NCBI GenBank assembly: GCA_002319815.1
Contig: DCFR01000052.1
Location: 1 to 64,000, forward strand
Direction of reading: 5' to 3'
Source: Megamonas sp. UBA1799
Lineage (GTDB): Bacteria; Bacillota; Negativicutes; Selenomonadales; Selenomonadaceae
DNA length: 64,000 bases
Shown here: piece by piece, positions 7,932-18,410 of the stretch
Position numbering within the stretch: position 1 is the stretch's first letter
Layout of the letters: every line of letters begins with the position of its first letter
Position numbers and translations under genes: made by a program
Notes under the pieces: generated by a model
Database searches by the model: none
What the model was told of the DNA's origin: nothing
What the model saw: only the letters and a program-made list of their open reading frames with translations

Positions 7932-10900
7932 GACCGCTTTGTTTGAGTTTCGCTGCTTTTGGTCCTTATGAACAAAAAACGGTGCTGGATTTTTCAGCGC
8001 TGCAGGGCCGGTCTTTCTTTTTGATTCATGGCGCAACCGGCGCCGGTAAAACCACAATTTTGGATGCCATTTGTTTTGCGCTTTATGGCGATGCCAGCGG
8101 GGAAGGGCGGTCTTCGGGCATGCTGCGCAGTAAACAGGCGGATGCGGATGTGCTGACCTGGGTTCAGCTGGATTTTTCTCTGGGGAAGAAGTGCTATCGG
8201 GTTTATCGCAGCCCCGAACAGCTGCGGGCTAAAAAGCGCGGCAGCGGACTCACAGCCAGTCCAGCTCAAGCGGTTTTGTCAGCGTTGGAAAATGGCGCCG
8301 AGGGCAAGCTGCTGGCGGAGGGCTACAGTCATGTGACGGAGTATATGGAAGCGTTGCTGGGTTTCAAAAGCAGTCAGTTTCGGCAAGTTGTGCTTTTACC
8401 GCAGGGGGAATTTCGCCGCTTACTGCTGGCCAATTCGGCTGAGCGGCAAGAAATCATGGAGGTTCTTTTTAAGACCGAACTTTATCGGAAAATTGAGGAA
8501 GGGCTGAAATTAAAAGCGCGGGCTATGGAGGATGGATATCAGCAGCTCGCCAGCCAACAGGCGCTTTTGCTGGGAGATGAAGGCGCACAGTCTCGTGAGG
8601 AATTTAAAGCCTTGCTGGAAGAAAAGAGAAAAAAGCTCGCTATTCTGACCGTTGCTGCCGCCGGGCGGGAGCAGGCTAAAGTTGCCGCGCAGGAGAAAGA
8701 ACAAAAGGCCCGTTTGCTGCTGGCGCAATTTCAGACGCTGGAGACAGCGGCGGCAGAATTGCAGGCCTGCGAAAGCAAGCTGGCCGATTTACAGCGGTAT
8801 CGGCAGGATTATGAACGCGCCGAAAAAGCCGCAGCGCTGGAGGATATCTATCGGCAGCGGCAGCAGGCGGCAGATGATGTGCTGCAAAAGCGTTCGGCAT
8901 TTACCGGTGCGGTGGCTAAAGAACATTCTCTGACAGCTGATTGTACACAGGCCAAGGAGAAATTCCGGCAGATTCAGGCAGAGGAGCCGCAGTTCAGGGA
9001 AAAGCAGCAGCAGGCGGCAAAACTGGAAGAATACAAGGCATTGTCGGCTGCGGTGCAGGCAGCGGAAGCCGAAGTTCGGCAAGCCCGGCAGACGCTGTCT
9101 GTGAGCGAGCAGAAGCAGCAGGCGGCTGTCGCGCAGGAGCAGCGGCAGTCCGAGCGGGTATATGAGCTTTCACAGCAGGAAAAAGAACTGACACAAGCGG
9201 CGGCTGATCGGGAAACCGCTGTTTTGACCATAAAGAATACGCAGCGGGAATTGGACCTGCTTCAAAAGCAGGCGCAGACGCTGCAGTCCTTGGAACAAAG
9301 CCAGCGGCGGGTCAGCGAGGCTCTGCAAAAGACAGACGCGGCCAGGCAGCTGGGCAAGGAGCGGGAGAATGACTGGAAGCGGCTGAATCATTTGTTTGCC
9401 GAGGGGCAGGCGGCTTTTTTGGCGGGAACTTTACAGGAAGGGGAACCCTGTCCGGTTTGCGGGTCAAAGCTGCATCCTGCTCCGGCGCTGGCCGGCGGCA
9501 TTGTGCCGGAGGAAAAGGAAATCAAACGGGCTGAGCAGGCGAGACATGATGCTGATGAAGCTTATCAGGCCGCGCTGAAACAACAAATGGCAGCTGAGAG
9601 CGAGCTGGCTGTCTTGCAGCAGCAGGCGGAGGATTATGCGCGTAATTTGCCGGCTGAGAAGCATACGGCAGCGGCGTTGAAAAGTGAAATCCTGCAGCTG
9701 CAGAAACGGCAGGAAAAGGCTGAAAAGGCAGCGGCGGCACTGGATGAAGTGCAGCAGCAGCAAATGGCAGCGCGCGGCACTGCGGATGCGGCAAAACTCG
9801 CTATGCAAAAAACTTTTTCGGCGCAGGTGGAAGCAGAGGGTCGTTACCGGAGCGCCTTGGGGATTTTGCAGACAAAACAGCGGCTTCTGCCGGATGAATA
9901 CCGGGATCCGGCCGCTTTGACGGCGGCACAGGCCAGGCTGGCGGCAGAATGGGCTCAATACCAGCAAAGCTATGCGGCGGCGGAAACCTCCTGGCAGGCT
10001 TTGGAGTCAGCTCTGGCGGCGCAAAAAAAGGCGGCGCAGGTAGCAGAACAGTTAGCAGGCGAGAGCCGGCAGAAGGCGGATCAACTGACAGCGGCTTTTC
10101 AGGAACGGCGGCAACAGGCCGGGTTTGCAGAAGATGCGGATTTTTTGCAGGCGCTTTCGGGAAGTTGGTCCGATGCGGCTTATCGGGAGAAAGTGGGCAA
10201 CCGTATCCGTGAGTTTGAGGATCGTCATACGGCAGCCCGAACGGCCTGGAAAAAAGCTGCGGCAGCGGTAGCAGAGCAGAGCAAGCCGGCGCTGGAACCG
10301 CTGGTTTTGGCCCGGACCGCAGCGGAACAGGCCTGGAAGGAAAGCTATGCCGAAGAACAAAAATTGCAGGCTGAGATTGTTCGCGGCGAAGAAAAATGGC
10401 GGTCGCTGGAAAAGCTGGGAGCCGAGGCGGCGCAGTTGGAAGAAAAATATCGGACCGTCGGACGACTAGCTGAGGTCGCCAATGGGAAGAATGAGCATGG
10501 CATTACGTTTCAGCGTTATGTTTTGCGGTCGCTGCTGCGCGAAACCATTGACGCCGCAAATTCCCGGCTCATAGTCATGAGCCGGGGGCAATATCAGCTG
10601 CAGCCGGGAGAACGCAGCCGGAAGAATATGGCCGGCGGTCTGGATATGGAAGTCTTTGATGAATATACTGGTTATGCGCGTCCGCTGGCAACGCTTTCGG
10701 GGGGAGAATCTTTTTTGGCTTCCTTGTCGCTGGCGCTGGGGCTGGCCGATGTGGTGCAGAATTATTCCGGGGGCATTCGTCTGGATACGATATTTATTGA
10801 CGAGGGGTTTGGCACCTTGGACAGCGAAACTTTGGATATGGCGATCCGGGCTTTGCTGGATCTGCAGCAGGGCGGGCGGCTGGTAGGCATCATTTCACAT

Positions 10901-10987
10901 GTCGAGGAATTGGCTGAGCGTATTGACGCCCGTTTGGAAGTTACCAAAACACGCAGCGGCAGCGAAGCGCATTTTGTCGTGGGCTGA
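7928..10987 (+). CDS. sbcC: Nuclease SbcCD subunit C (Rad50-like ATPase)
   Basis: The protein (1019 residues) has the Rad50/SMC layout. The Walker A site GATGAGKT is at residues 35-42. Long Ala/Gln/Glu-rich coiled coils then run from about 190 to 860. In their middle is the zinc hook CPVC (Cys508, Cys511), where two molecules join. The signature LSGGES and the Walker B stretch TIFIDEGFGTLD are in the C-terminal head. With SbcD it forms an ATP-driven nuclease that processes DNA ends and palindromes. The coiled coil is rich in QQ and AA runs, which produces many long antisense frames with no coding value. It overlaps sbcD and is 17 bases before addB. Confidence 0.97.
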   Translation: MRPLCLSFAAFGPYEQKTVLDFSALQGRSFFLIHGATGAGKTTILDAICFALYGDASGEGRSSGMLRSKQADADVLTWVQLDFSLGKKCYRVYRSPEQLRAKKRGSGLTASPAQAVLSALENGAEGKLLAEGYSHVTEYMEALLGFKSSQFRQVVLLPQGEFRRLLLANSAERQEIMEVLFKTELYRKIEEGLKLKARAMEDGYQQLASQQALLLGDEGAQSREEFKALLEEKRKKLAILTVAAAGREQAKVAAQEKEQKARLLLAQFQTLETAAAELQACESKLADLQRYRQDYERAEKAAALEDIYRQRQQAADDVLQKRSAFTGAVAKEHSLTADCTQAKEKFRQIQAEEPQFREKQQQAAKLEEYKALSAAVQAAEAEVRQARQTLSVSEQKQQAAVAQEQRQSERVYELSQQEKELTQAAADRETAVLTIKNTQRELDLLQKQAQTLQSLEQSQRRVSEALQKTDAARQLGKERENDWKRLNHLFAEGQAAFLAGTLQEGEPCPVCGSKLHPAPALAGGIVPEEKEIKRAEQARHDADEAYQAALKQQMAAESELAVLQQQAEDYARNLPAEKHTAAALKSEILQLQKRQEKAEKAAAALDEVQQQQMAARGTADAAKLAMQKTFSAQVEAEGRYRSALGILQTKQRLLPDEYRDPAALTAAQARLAAEWAQYQQSYAAAETSWQALESALAAQKKAAQVAEQLAGESRQKADQLTAAFQERRQQAGFAEDADFLQALSGSWSDAAYREKVGNRIREFEDRHTAARTAWKKAAAAVAEQSKPALEPLVLARTAAEQAWKESYAEEQKLQAEIVRGEEKWRSLEKLGAEAAQLEEKYRTVGRLAEVANGKNEHGITFQRYVLRSLLRETIDAANSRLIVMSRGQYQLQPGERSRKNMAGGLDMEVFDEYTGYARPLATLSGGESFLASLSLALGLADVVQNYSGGIRLDTIFIDEGFGTLDSETLDMAIRALLDLQQGGRLVGIISHVEELAERIDARLEVTKTRSGSEAHFVVG

Positions 10988-11004
10988 AGTCGGGGAGGAA
11001 AAAT

Positions 11005-14000
11005 ATGCTGGAAGTTATCATGGGTCGGGCTGGCAGTGGAAAAACGCAGGCTTGTCTGGCGGCGATGCAAGAACAAATGGAGGCTGCTCCGATGGGACCG
11101 GCATTGATTTTGCTCTTGCCGGAACATATGACATATAAGGTGGAACGGCAGCTGGCGGATCGGATGGGGAAAAATGGGCATGGCTTTATGCGGGCGTTCG
11201 TGTTTGGCTTTCGCCGCCTGGCTCGTCAGGTGTTGTTGGAAACCGGCGGCGCGGTTCATCCGCGCATTACGGATATTGGCCGCCGTTTGCTGCTGCGTAA
11301 AATTCTTACGCAGCGGGGAAAAAATTTGTCCGTATTTTCGCGGGCGGCAAAGCAGCGCGGGTTTACAGCGGAACTGGCGACGGTTATTGAGGAGCTGAAA
11401 AGCTATGATATCAAGGCGGCGCAGCTAATGGGGACCGTTTCCGCTATGGGAGATTCGTCGCTGGCGGAAAAAGTGTCGGAGATTGCGCTGCTGTATGAAG
11501 ATTTTTCCTTGGCGATGCAAGGGCGCTATAATGATGCTGAAGATCTGCTGGAAACCTTGGCTGAGCGGCTGCCGCAGTCGGCGATGATAACCGGCGCGGA
11601 AGTCTGGATTGATGGTTTTATGTTTTTTAATCCGCAGGAAAAGAAAATTTTGCGGGTTTTATTGCAGCAGGTTCAGAATTTGCACGTAACGCTGACCATG
11701 GACCCGGCGGACGAGGCACGCAATGCGCCGGAAACCGGGCTGTTTCATCGTTCCTGGCGCACGCTGCAGGAATTGCAGCAAATGGCGGGTGAGGAACAAA
11801 TTCCTCTGCAGATACGACGTTTGGACAATGCCCGGCGGTTTTGCGCGCCGGCGTTGGCGGTTGTGGAGCAGCATCTTTTTGGTTTTGCTGCGCCGGAAGC
11901 TGCTGCCAAGGCCGGCGGCGTCCGCTTGGTTGAGACGGCAACACGGCGGCTGGAAATCGAGACGGCAGCTGCCGATATGTTGCGGCTTTGTCGGGAGGAA
12001 GGGTATCGTTGGCGCGACATCGGCGTGCTGGTACGCCGGTTTGATGATTATGGAAGCATGCCGGAGCTGGTTCTGGAAGATTATGGGATTCCGTGCTTTC
12101 GCGATATCAAGCAGCAGGGGATTCATCATCCGCTGGCTGAATTGCTGCGGTCCATTTTTTCTGTTTTGCATGGCTGGCAGTATGATGCGGTTTTTCGCTG
12201 TATCAAAACGGGATTTTTTCCGGTGGGCCGGGAACAAGCTGAGCTATTGGAAAATTATGTGCTGGAATTTGGGATTCGCGGCAGCCGCTGGACGATGGAG
12301 GAAGATTGGAATTATCGGCGGCAGTCGTCGCTGCTTGATTCCAGTGAGCTGACGGACGAGGAACAGGAAGCGCTGGCTGCGCTTAATCTGACCAGACACC
12401 GAGTTACCGCGCCACTGCTGAAATTTGCCGGTGACGTTCGGGCTGCAGCCAATGTCACCGGGATTACGCAGGCGGTGTATGCTCTGCTGGAGGCGCTGCA
12501 TGTGCCGGATACTCTGGCGAAGTGGGCGGAGACGGCGGAACATGCGGGACGTTTGGCCGAGGCGCGGCAGCATCAGCAGATATGGAATAAAATGATGGAG
12601 CTATTGCAGCAGCTGGTGGAAACAAGTGGTGAGGAAAAAATGTCGGCGCGGGCCTATGAGGCTATCTTAGGGGACGGCATTGATGCGTTGGAGATCGCTT
12701 TGATTCCGCCGGGGCTGGATTATGTTACTCTGGCTTCTTTTGATCAAAATAGTCTCGATAATGTGCGGGCAGTTTATATTCTCGGCGCGAATGAGGGCGT
12801 TATGCCGGGGCGCGTGCAGGAAAAAGGTTTGTTATCCGATGCGGATCGTTTGCATCTGCACGAGTGCGGCCTTGATTTGCCTTTGGGCGCGGTAGAAAAT
12901 ACTTTTTCCGAACCGTATTTGTTGTATAGAGGCTTTACCCGGTCACGGGAATATCTCTGGGTTTCTTATGCGCTGGCGGATACGGAGGGCAATGGGCTGG
13001 TGCCGTCGTCGCTGGTGCATCGCCTGCGGCGGCTTCTGCCTGACGCGGAGTTTTTGTCGATTCCGCTGGAGAGTCTGGAGCGGCAGGATGCTTTGCTGCT
13101 GGCGGCCGGTCATCAGGCGGTTACCGGGTTGGCGGCGGCTTTGCGCGGGTATCGCGAGCGTCACGCGCTGGCGCCTTTCTGGCAGGATGTGTACAATTGG
13201 ATTTTACAGGATGAGGCGCTGCAGCCAGTTTTTGCTCTGGTACGAAAAGGATTGTTCATTCATGCACAGGAAGACCGTTTGCCGGCAGAGCTGGCGGCGC
13301 AGTTGTATACGCAGCATCATCGTCTGCGGGGCAGCGTGACGCGTTTTGAGGGTTTTCATGCTTGTCCGTTCCGTCATTTTGCCAAGTATGGGCTGCGCCT
13401 GAAAGAGCGGGAGGAGCATCGTTTTGACGCGCCTGATCTGGGCGTTCTGTTGCATGGGGCCCTGGCTGCTTTTGGCCGCCAGCTGAAGCAGGAAAATCGT
13501 CGTTGGCGCGATGTCGGCAGTGAGGAATGCCATGCGCGCTGTACCCAGATTATAACGGAGCTGGCGCCGCGTCTGCAAAATGAGATTTTGCTCAGCAGCG
13601 CACAGGCCAAAAATCAGCTGCAGCGAATCTCCCGGGCGGCGGAAAACAGCCTGCAGCGGCTGATTGCCTTTGATGCGGTCAGCGCGTTCGAACCGGATGC
13701 TTTTGAATGTTCTTTTGGTCCGGCGCCGACGGCGGCCATGCCGCCGCTGCTGCTGGATATGGGCAGCGGCTATCAGCTGGAGGTAAGCGGGCAGATCGAT
13801 CGCATTGATGTGCATGGACGGTATTTTTTGATTATGGATTATAAAACCGGACAGGTAGCTTTGAATTTGCTGGAAGTTTATTATGGTATCCGGCTGCAGC
13901 TGCTTACCTATCTTTTAGCCGCCAAAAACTTTTTGCTCAAAGAGCAGGGGGGCGAAGAACCGCTGTCAGCCGGCATGTTATACTGCTTTTTAAAAAATCC

Positions 14001-14454
14001 GGTTTTGCCGGCCGACCATCGCCTTTCCGAAGGCGAGGCGCGTCAGCTTTTGAAGAAAAAATTGCAGATGCCGGGCTGGGTTTTGGCCGATCCGGAGGTG
14101 ATCCGCGAAATTGATCATTCGCTGTCTTTCCTGAAACTGACCGTATCGTCTAAGACCGGTGCAATTGCCAACACGAAGTCCAATCGCGCTTGCATGAAAA
14201 CCGTGCAGGATTTTGAAGTGCTGCTGCACTATATTTCCTGGATTCTGGCCGATACCGGAAAAAAGATTCTGTCGGGCGAGTTGGCAGCGCAGCCATATCG
14301 GTTGGGAGAAAATACGGCTTGCGGGTATTGTCCGTTTTCTATGCTGTGCGGTTTTGATCTCATGGTGCCGGGATATACTTATCGCACCCTGCCGAAGCAT
14401 GAAGAGGACGTATTGATGGAAAGAATGGAAGAATTGGGAAAGGAGCTGAGCTGA
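11005..14454 (+). CDS. addB: AddB subunit of the AddAB helicase-nuclease
   Basis: The 1149-residue protein is the AddB partner in the Firmicute version of RecBCD, which resects double-strand breaks up to a Chi site and prepares them for RecA. A P-loop GRAGSGKT is at residues 7-14. The C-terminal RecB-family nuclease has the core IMDYKTG. Four cysteines hold the structural [4Fe-4S] cluster: Cys787 in HACPF, then Cys1106, Cys1109 and Cys1115. The spacing of the last three matches the known Bacillus AddB cluster. GGAGG precedes the ATG, and the stop overlaps the addA start. Confidence 0.96.
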   Translation: MLEVIMGRAGSGKTQACLAAMQEQMEAAPMGPALILLLPEHMTYKVERQLADRMGKNGHGFMRAFVFGFRRLARQVLLETGGAVHPRITDIGRRLLLRKILTQRGKNLSVFSRAAKQRGFTAELATVIEELKSYDIKAAQLMGTVSAMGDSSLAEKVSEIALLYEDFSLAMQGRYNDAEDLLETLAERLPQSAMITGAEVWIDGFMFFNPQEKKILRVLLQQVQNLHVTLTMDPADEARNAPETGLFHRSWRTLQELQQMAGEEQIPLQIRRLDNARRFCAPALAVVEQHLFGFAAPEAAAKAGGVRLVETATRRLEIETAAADMLRLCREEGYRWRDIGVLVRRFDDYGSMPELVLEDYGIPCFRDIKQQGIHHPLAELLRSIFSVLHGWQYDAVFRCIKTGFFPVGREQAELLENYVLEFGIRGSRWTMEEDWNYRRQSSLLDSSELTDEEQEALAALNLTRHRVTAPLLKFAGDVRAAANVTGITQAVYALLEALHVPDTLAKWAETAEHAGRLAEARQHQQIWNKMMELLQQLVETSGEEKMSARAYEAILGDGIDALEIALIPPGLDYVTLASFDQNSLDNVRAVYILGANEGVMPGRVQEKGLLSDADRLHLHECGLDLPLGAVENTFSEPYLLYRGFTRSREYLWVSYALADTEGNGLVPSSLVHRLRRLLPDAEFLSIPLESLERQDALLLAAGHQAVTGLAAALRGYRERHALAPFWQDVYNWILQDEALQPVFALVRKGLFIHAQEDRLPAELAAQLYTQHHRLRGSVTRFEGFHACPFRHFAKYGLRLKEREEHRFDAPDLGVLLHGALAAFGRQLKQENRRWRDVGSEECHARCTQIITELAPRLQNEILLSSAQAKNQLQRISRAAENSLQRLIAFDAVSAFEPDAFECSFGPAPTAAMPPLLLDMGSGYQLEVSGQIDRIDVHGRYFLIMDYKTGQVALNLLEVYYGIRLQLLTYLLAAKNFLLKEQGGEEPLSAGMLYCFLKNPVLPADHRLSEGEARQLLKKKLQMPGWVLADPEVIREIDHSLSFLKLTVSSKTGAIANTKSNRACMKTVQDFEVLLHYISWILADTGKKILSGELAAQPYRLGENTACGYCPFSMLCGFDLMVPGYTYRTLPKHEEDVLMERMEELGKELS

Positions 14455-17400
14455 TGGCATGGTCTGAGGCGCAAACCGAGGCAATTGAAGCCCGCGGAAA
14501 GAATTTGCTGGTGGCGGCAGCTGCGGGTTCGGGAAAGACATCGGTATTAGTGGAACGGATTATTCAGCGTATTTTGCGCGGCGAGTGTGATATTGATCAT
14601 TTGCTGGTGGTTACTTTTACGAATGCCGCTGCGGCGGAAATGCGCGAGCGCATTGAGACGGCTTTAGCCGGCGCGATTGCCGCGCAGCCGGATCATAAGG
14701 CGTTAGCCAGGCAGCTTATTTTGTTTTCCAATGCATCAATTTCGACTTTGCATTCTTTTTGCCAGAGCGTTATCCGGCGCAATTTTACCGCGATTGATCT
14801 CGATCCGCAGTTTCGGCTGGCCAATGAACAGGAATTGCGGCTGATTCAGCAGGATGTGCTGGAAGAAGTGTTTGAAGCAGAGTATGAACAGGGCGACGAC
14901 GCTTTTTTGGAATTTGTTAATGAATACAGTAATGAGCATGGCGATGAACCGCTGCATGAGATTGTGCTGCAGCTTTATCATTATGCGCAGAGTATGCCGT
15001 TTCCCGACGCATGGCTGGATTCTTTAAGCGGTCCTTTTCAGTTGGAACCGGCGGGGCGGCTGGATGATCTGCCTTGGATTCCGGTCATTAAAAAAGAAAT
15101 TGAACGGGTTTTGGCAGCGGCTGAAGATATCTTGCAGTATTTGCAGGAAACAGCGGCGAACACAGGCTGCGACGCCTATTTGCCGGATCTTCAGGCAGAC
15201 GCCGATGGCATCCGGTCGCTGCGGCAGTCATTTCAGCAGGGAACCTGGGAAGACTGGTATCAGGCTTTTGCCGGGATGCAGTTTTCTAAACTGCATCCGT
15301 CGAAAGCCGATGCGGCGGCTAAAAAACTGATTCAGGAGCAGCGCAAGGCGGTTATTAAGTCGATGCAGACTTTGCAGACAAAATATTTTCAGGAAGCGCC
15401 GTCGGAACTTTGGGAGGATCTGCAGGCAGTGCTGCCGGTAATGCAGAGCCTGTGCCAGCTGACGAAACATTTTGCCGCTGCTTTTGCTGCAGAGAAAAGG
15501 GAACGCTGTCTGGCGGATTTTAGTGACCTGGAGCATTTTGCACTGCAGATCCTCTGTGCTCCGGAGTCAAAGCCGGATGCATTATTGCCTTCGGCGGCCG
15601 CATTGGCTTTACAGGCTCGGTATGAAGAAGTTATGGTGGATGAATTTCAGGATGTCAATGGGGTGCAGCGGGCGATTTTAAGCTTGATTTCCCGGCAAAA
15701 ACAGCCAAATTTGTTTGTGGTCGGCGATGTGAAGCAAAGTATTTATCGCTTTCGGCTGGCGGACCCGTCGCTGTTTCTGGCGATGTATCATGCGTATGCG
15801 CAGGGGCCCGGACAACGGATTCTGCTGTCACAGAATTTTCGCAGCCGGGAGTCGGTGCTGTCAGCGGTAAATTTTCTCTTTTCGCAGCTTATGGTGCCGG
15901 ATGCCATGGAAATTGAATACGATGACGATGCGGCGCTGCATGTCGGGATGGATTATCCGGCGGCAGCGGCGACACTGGACGGTCCGGTGGAGCTTGATTT
16001 GATCGCTTGTGACGATGTTCAGAACGCCGACGATAACGCTGCGGCGGATAGCGGCGAGAATCTTGCAGCGACAGGTGATGACGGAGAAAATGACCTGCAA
16101 GGATTTTCTTTAGAAGCGCAGCATATTGCTAACCGGCTGCAGGCACTCATGGAGAGCCGGATGGTTGTGTTTGATAAAATGGCGCGGGGCTATCGTCCGA
16201 TTCAGTGGCGCGACATCGTGATTCTGCTTCGTTCCGTGAAAGGAAAGGCGATGGTGCTGCTGGATGCATTGCGGGGAAATCACATTCCCGCCTATGCGTC
16301 GGTGGATGCCGGCTATTTTGAAGAAAATGAAGTGCGCGTTATGCTGGCGCTGCTGTCAGTAATTGATAACGCCCATCAGGACATTCCTCTGGCGGCGGTT
16401 CTCTATTCGCCAATTGGCAGTTTTTCTGCCGCCGAATTAGCGGCCATCCGGGCGGCCATCCCGGAGGGAGATCTTTTCTCCGCGCTGCTGCAGGTGAATG
16501 AACCAGAGACCGTTTTGCCATCTTCCCTATGCGAGCGGGTGGCTGCTTTTTTATCCCGGCTGGAAGGCTGGAAAACAGCTGCGATGCAGGTCGGGGTGCC
16601 GACGCTGCTCTGGCAGCTTTATCGTGATACCGGCTATTATGATTATGTCGGCGGAATGCCGGGAGGCTTGCTGCGGCAGGCGAATCTCCGTATGCTGGTG
16701 GATCGGGCCGAGGCTTATGAGCAGACTGATTTTCGGGGCTTGTTCCGCTTTTTGCGCTTTATTGGGCGTATGCAGAATATGGATACGGATCTGGCGGTTG
16801 CCCGCACGTTGGGAGAGAGTGAGAATGTCGTCCGTATTTTGAGCATTCATAAAAGCAAGGGCTTGGAATTTCCGGTCGTTCTGCTGGCAGATATTGGCAA
16901 GCGATTCAATGTGATGGACACGTATGCTCCTTTGCTGATGCATCGTTCCTTGGGGCTGGGACCATACCGGGTGGAACTGGATAAATCCATTCGCTATCCC
17001 ACGCTGGCCCGGCTGGCGATTGCCTATCAGAGTGTGCAGGAGACAAAAGCTGAGGAGCTGCGCGTTTTGTATGTAGCATTGACCCGCGCTCGGGAAAAGC
17101 TGATTTTAGTTGGTTCCGGGAAAAATATGGCGGGACGGGCGCGGCGCTGGTGCCGCTACGCGGGCCGGACGCCGGTGCCTTTGCCAGATTATGCCGTCAT
17201 GGAAGCCGGGTCTTTCTTGGATTGGATTGGCATGGCTTTGGTCCGTCATAGCGACGGAGAGGCGATTCGTGATCTGGCGGATTTGGCGGGGATCGGGTCA
17301 GGGCTTATTTTGCCGGATGCTTCGCATTGGCAGGTGAATCTCATTTCCGCCGGGGATATTCGCGCCTATCAGCCGGAGGATGCGGCGGTGGATGATATCT

Positions 17401-18161
17401 TGCAGAAAATCCAGAGGGAAGAGCCCTTGCCGTCGACGGCTCATAAAGAACGCGTCGAAAAAATTCTGGGCTGGCAGTATGATTTGCACGGTGTAGCTGA
17501 TGTCCCGGCCAAGCTTTCGGTCACGGAAATAAAGCGTCGTTTTGCTGCTGAGGACACCGGGGATACCTCGGCGCTCATCAAAGCGCCGCAGTTGTTTACC
17601 CACCCGGATTTTGTCCGCGAAACGCATGGCATGACGGCGGCAGAATACGGTACGATGATGCATAGCGTGCTGCAGCATATCGATTGGCAGACGGGCGCTT
17701 CGTATGCGGCGATCGAGACGCAGCTCGACAAGATGGTCGAGCGGGAAATCCTTTTGCCGGAGCAGCGGCAGGCTGTTAATACGCGGTCTGTGTATCAATT
17801 CTTTTCTTCGCCTTTGGGACTTCGTCTGCAGCGGGCAAAAAAAGTCTGGCGTGAGTTGCCTTTTAGCCGCGTCATACCGGCGCGGCGGTTTTATCCCGAG
17901 GTACAAGACGATGGGGAAACAATCTTTAGCCAAGGCATCATTGATCTTCTTTTTCAGGAAGAAGAAGGGTTGGTGCTTGTTGATTATAAGACGGATCGGG
18001 ATACGCAGCCGGAGCTGATTCGGGAGCGATACAGCCTGCAGATCCAGTTGTACAGCGAAGCAGTAGAAGAAATATTGCATAGTCAGGTACGGGAGCGGTA
18101 TTTATATATGCTGCGTGATGGTTCGGTTATTGCGCTGCCGATTGCACAATCAGGAAAATAA
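14454..18161 (+). CDS. addA: AddA subunit of the AddAB helicase-nuclease
   Basis: AddA (1235 residues) carries the UvrD-type helicase motor of AddAB and one of its two nucleases. The Walker A AAAAGSGKT is at residues 21-29 and VTFTNAAAAEMRER is motif Ia. Motif II is VDEFQDVN, motif III VVGDVKQSIYRFR and motif VI VALTRAREK. The RecB-like nuclease domain sits at the C-terminus with VLVDYKTD. An insert around residues 505-545 is rich in Asp, Asn and Ala, looks disordered, and lies between helicase motifs. The ATG overlaps the addB stop, and a strong terminator follows. Confidence 0.97.
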   Translation: MAWSEAQTEAIEARGKNLLVAAAAGSGKTSVLVERIIQRILRGECDIDHLLVVTFTNAAAAEMRERIETALAGAIAAQPDHKALARQLILFSNASISTLHSFCQSVIRRNFTAIDLDPQFRLANEQELRLIQQDVLEEVFEAEYEQGDDAFLEFVNEYSNEHGDEPLHEIVLQLYHYAQSMPFPDAWLDSLSGPFQLEPAGRLDDLPWIPVIKKEIERVLAAAEDILQYLQETAANTGCDAYLPDLQADADGIRSLRQSFQQGTWEDWYQAFAGMQFSKLHPSKADAAAKKLIQEQRKAVIKSMQTLQTKYFQEAPSELWEDLQAVLPVMQSLCQLTKHFAAAFAAEKRERCLADFSDLEHFALQILCAPESKPDALLPSAAALALQARYEEVMVDEFQDVNGVQRAILSLISRQKQPNLFVVGDVKQSIYRFRLADPSLFLAMYHAYAQGPGQRILLSQNFRSRESVLSAVNFLFSQLMVPDAMEIEYDDDAALHVGMDYPAAAATLDGPVELDLIACDDVQNADDNAAADSGENLAATGDDGENDLQGFSLEAQHIANRLQALMESRMVVFDKMARGYRPIQWRDIVILLRSVKGKAMVLLDALRGNHIPAYASVDAGYFEENEVRVMLALLSVIDNAHQDIPLAAVLYSPIGSFSAAELAAIRAAIPEGDLFSALLQVNEPETVLPSSLCERVAAFLSRLEGWKTAAMQVGVPTLLWQLYRDTGYYDYVGGMPGGLLRQANLRMLVDRAEAYEQTDFRGLFRFLRFIGRMQNMDTDLAVARTLGESENVVRILSIHKSKGLEFPVVLLADIGKRFNVMDTYAPLLMHRSLGLGPYRVELDKSIRYPTLARLAIAYQSVQETKAEELRVLYVALTRAREKLILVGSGKNMAGRARRWCRYAGRTPVPLPDYAVMEAGSFLDWIGMALVRHSDGEAIRDLADLAGIGSGLILPDASHWQVNLISAGDIRAYQPEDAAVDDILQKIQREEPLPSTAHKERVEKILGWQYDLHGVADVPAKLSVTEIKRRFAAEDTGDTSALIKAPQLFTHPDFVRETHGMTAAEYGTMMHSVLQHIDWQTGASYAAIETQLDKMVEREILLPEQRQAVNTRSVYQFFSSPLGLRLQRAKKVWRELPFSRVIPARRFYPEVQDDGETIFSQGIIDLLFQEEEGLVLVDYKTDRDTQPELIRERYSLQIQLYSEAVEEILHSQVRERYLYMLRDGSVIALPIAQSGK

Positions 18162-18163
18162 AC

Positions 18164-18205
18164 AAAAAGATGCCGCTGCACCCTTGGTACAGCGGCATCT
18201 TTTTG
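18164..18205. terminator. Bidirectional terminator between addA and the Phd-like gene
   Basis: AAAAAGATGCCGCTG (18164-18178) and its perfect complement (18190-18204) enclose an 11-base loop. With A and T runs on both sides it can end transcripts from both converging genes. Confidence 0.92.
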
Positions 18206-18206
18206 T

Positions 18207-18389
18207 TTATTTCAATTTCTGACGCGATTGGAACAGAAGTTTTTGCATTCTATTGAATTCATCCAGTGATAGCATCACAACATTTTTGCTGTTGGCGCGC
18301 TGGATAACAAAGGTTTCATTTTCATCATTAGCCTGATCGGCGAAGAGAGTAAATTCTTTTAAGAAATCGGAAGACGGAACGGCAATCAT
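18207..18389 (-). CDS. Phd/YefM-like antitoxin, no toxin adjacent
   Basis: The 60-residue protein has the pattern of Phd/YefM antitoxins: an N-terminal helix ending in DFLKEFTLFADQ, then a strand-turn-strand segment FVIQRANSKNVVMLSLDEFNR. Such proteins bind their own promoter as dimers and use a C-terminal tail to neutralise a RelE/YoeB or Doc toxin. Here the C-terminus ends soon after the DNA-binding part, and no toxin gene lies next to it. The neighbouring upstream gene encodes an unrelated small protein. AAAGGAG precedes the ATG. It may be a solitary antitoxin or a small regulator. Confidence 0.6.
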   Translation of the reverse strand: MIAVPSSDFLKEFTLFADQANDENETFVIQRANSKNVVMLSLDEFNRMQKLLFQSRQKLK

Positions 18390-18410
18390 GACAGAAGACT
18401 CCTTTCCTGG

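Noticed and set aside
7994..10360. Many long antisense and alternate frames inside sbcC, addB and addA
   Set aside because: They are mirrors of Ala/Gln/Arg-rich coding sequence with high GC and lack ribosome sites.
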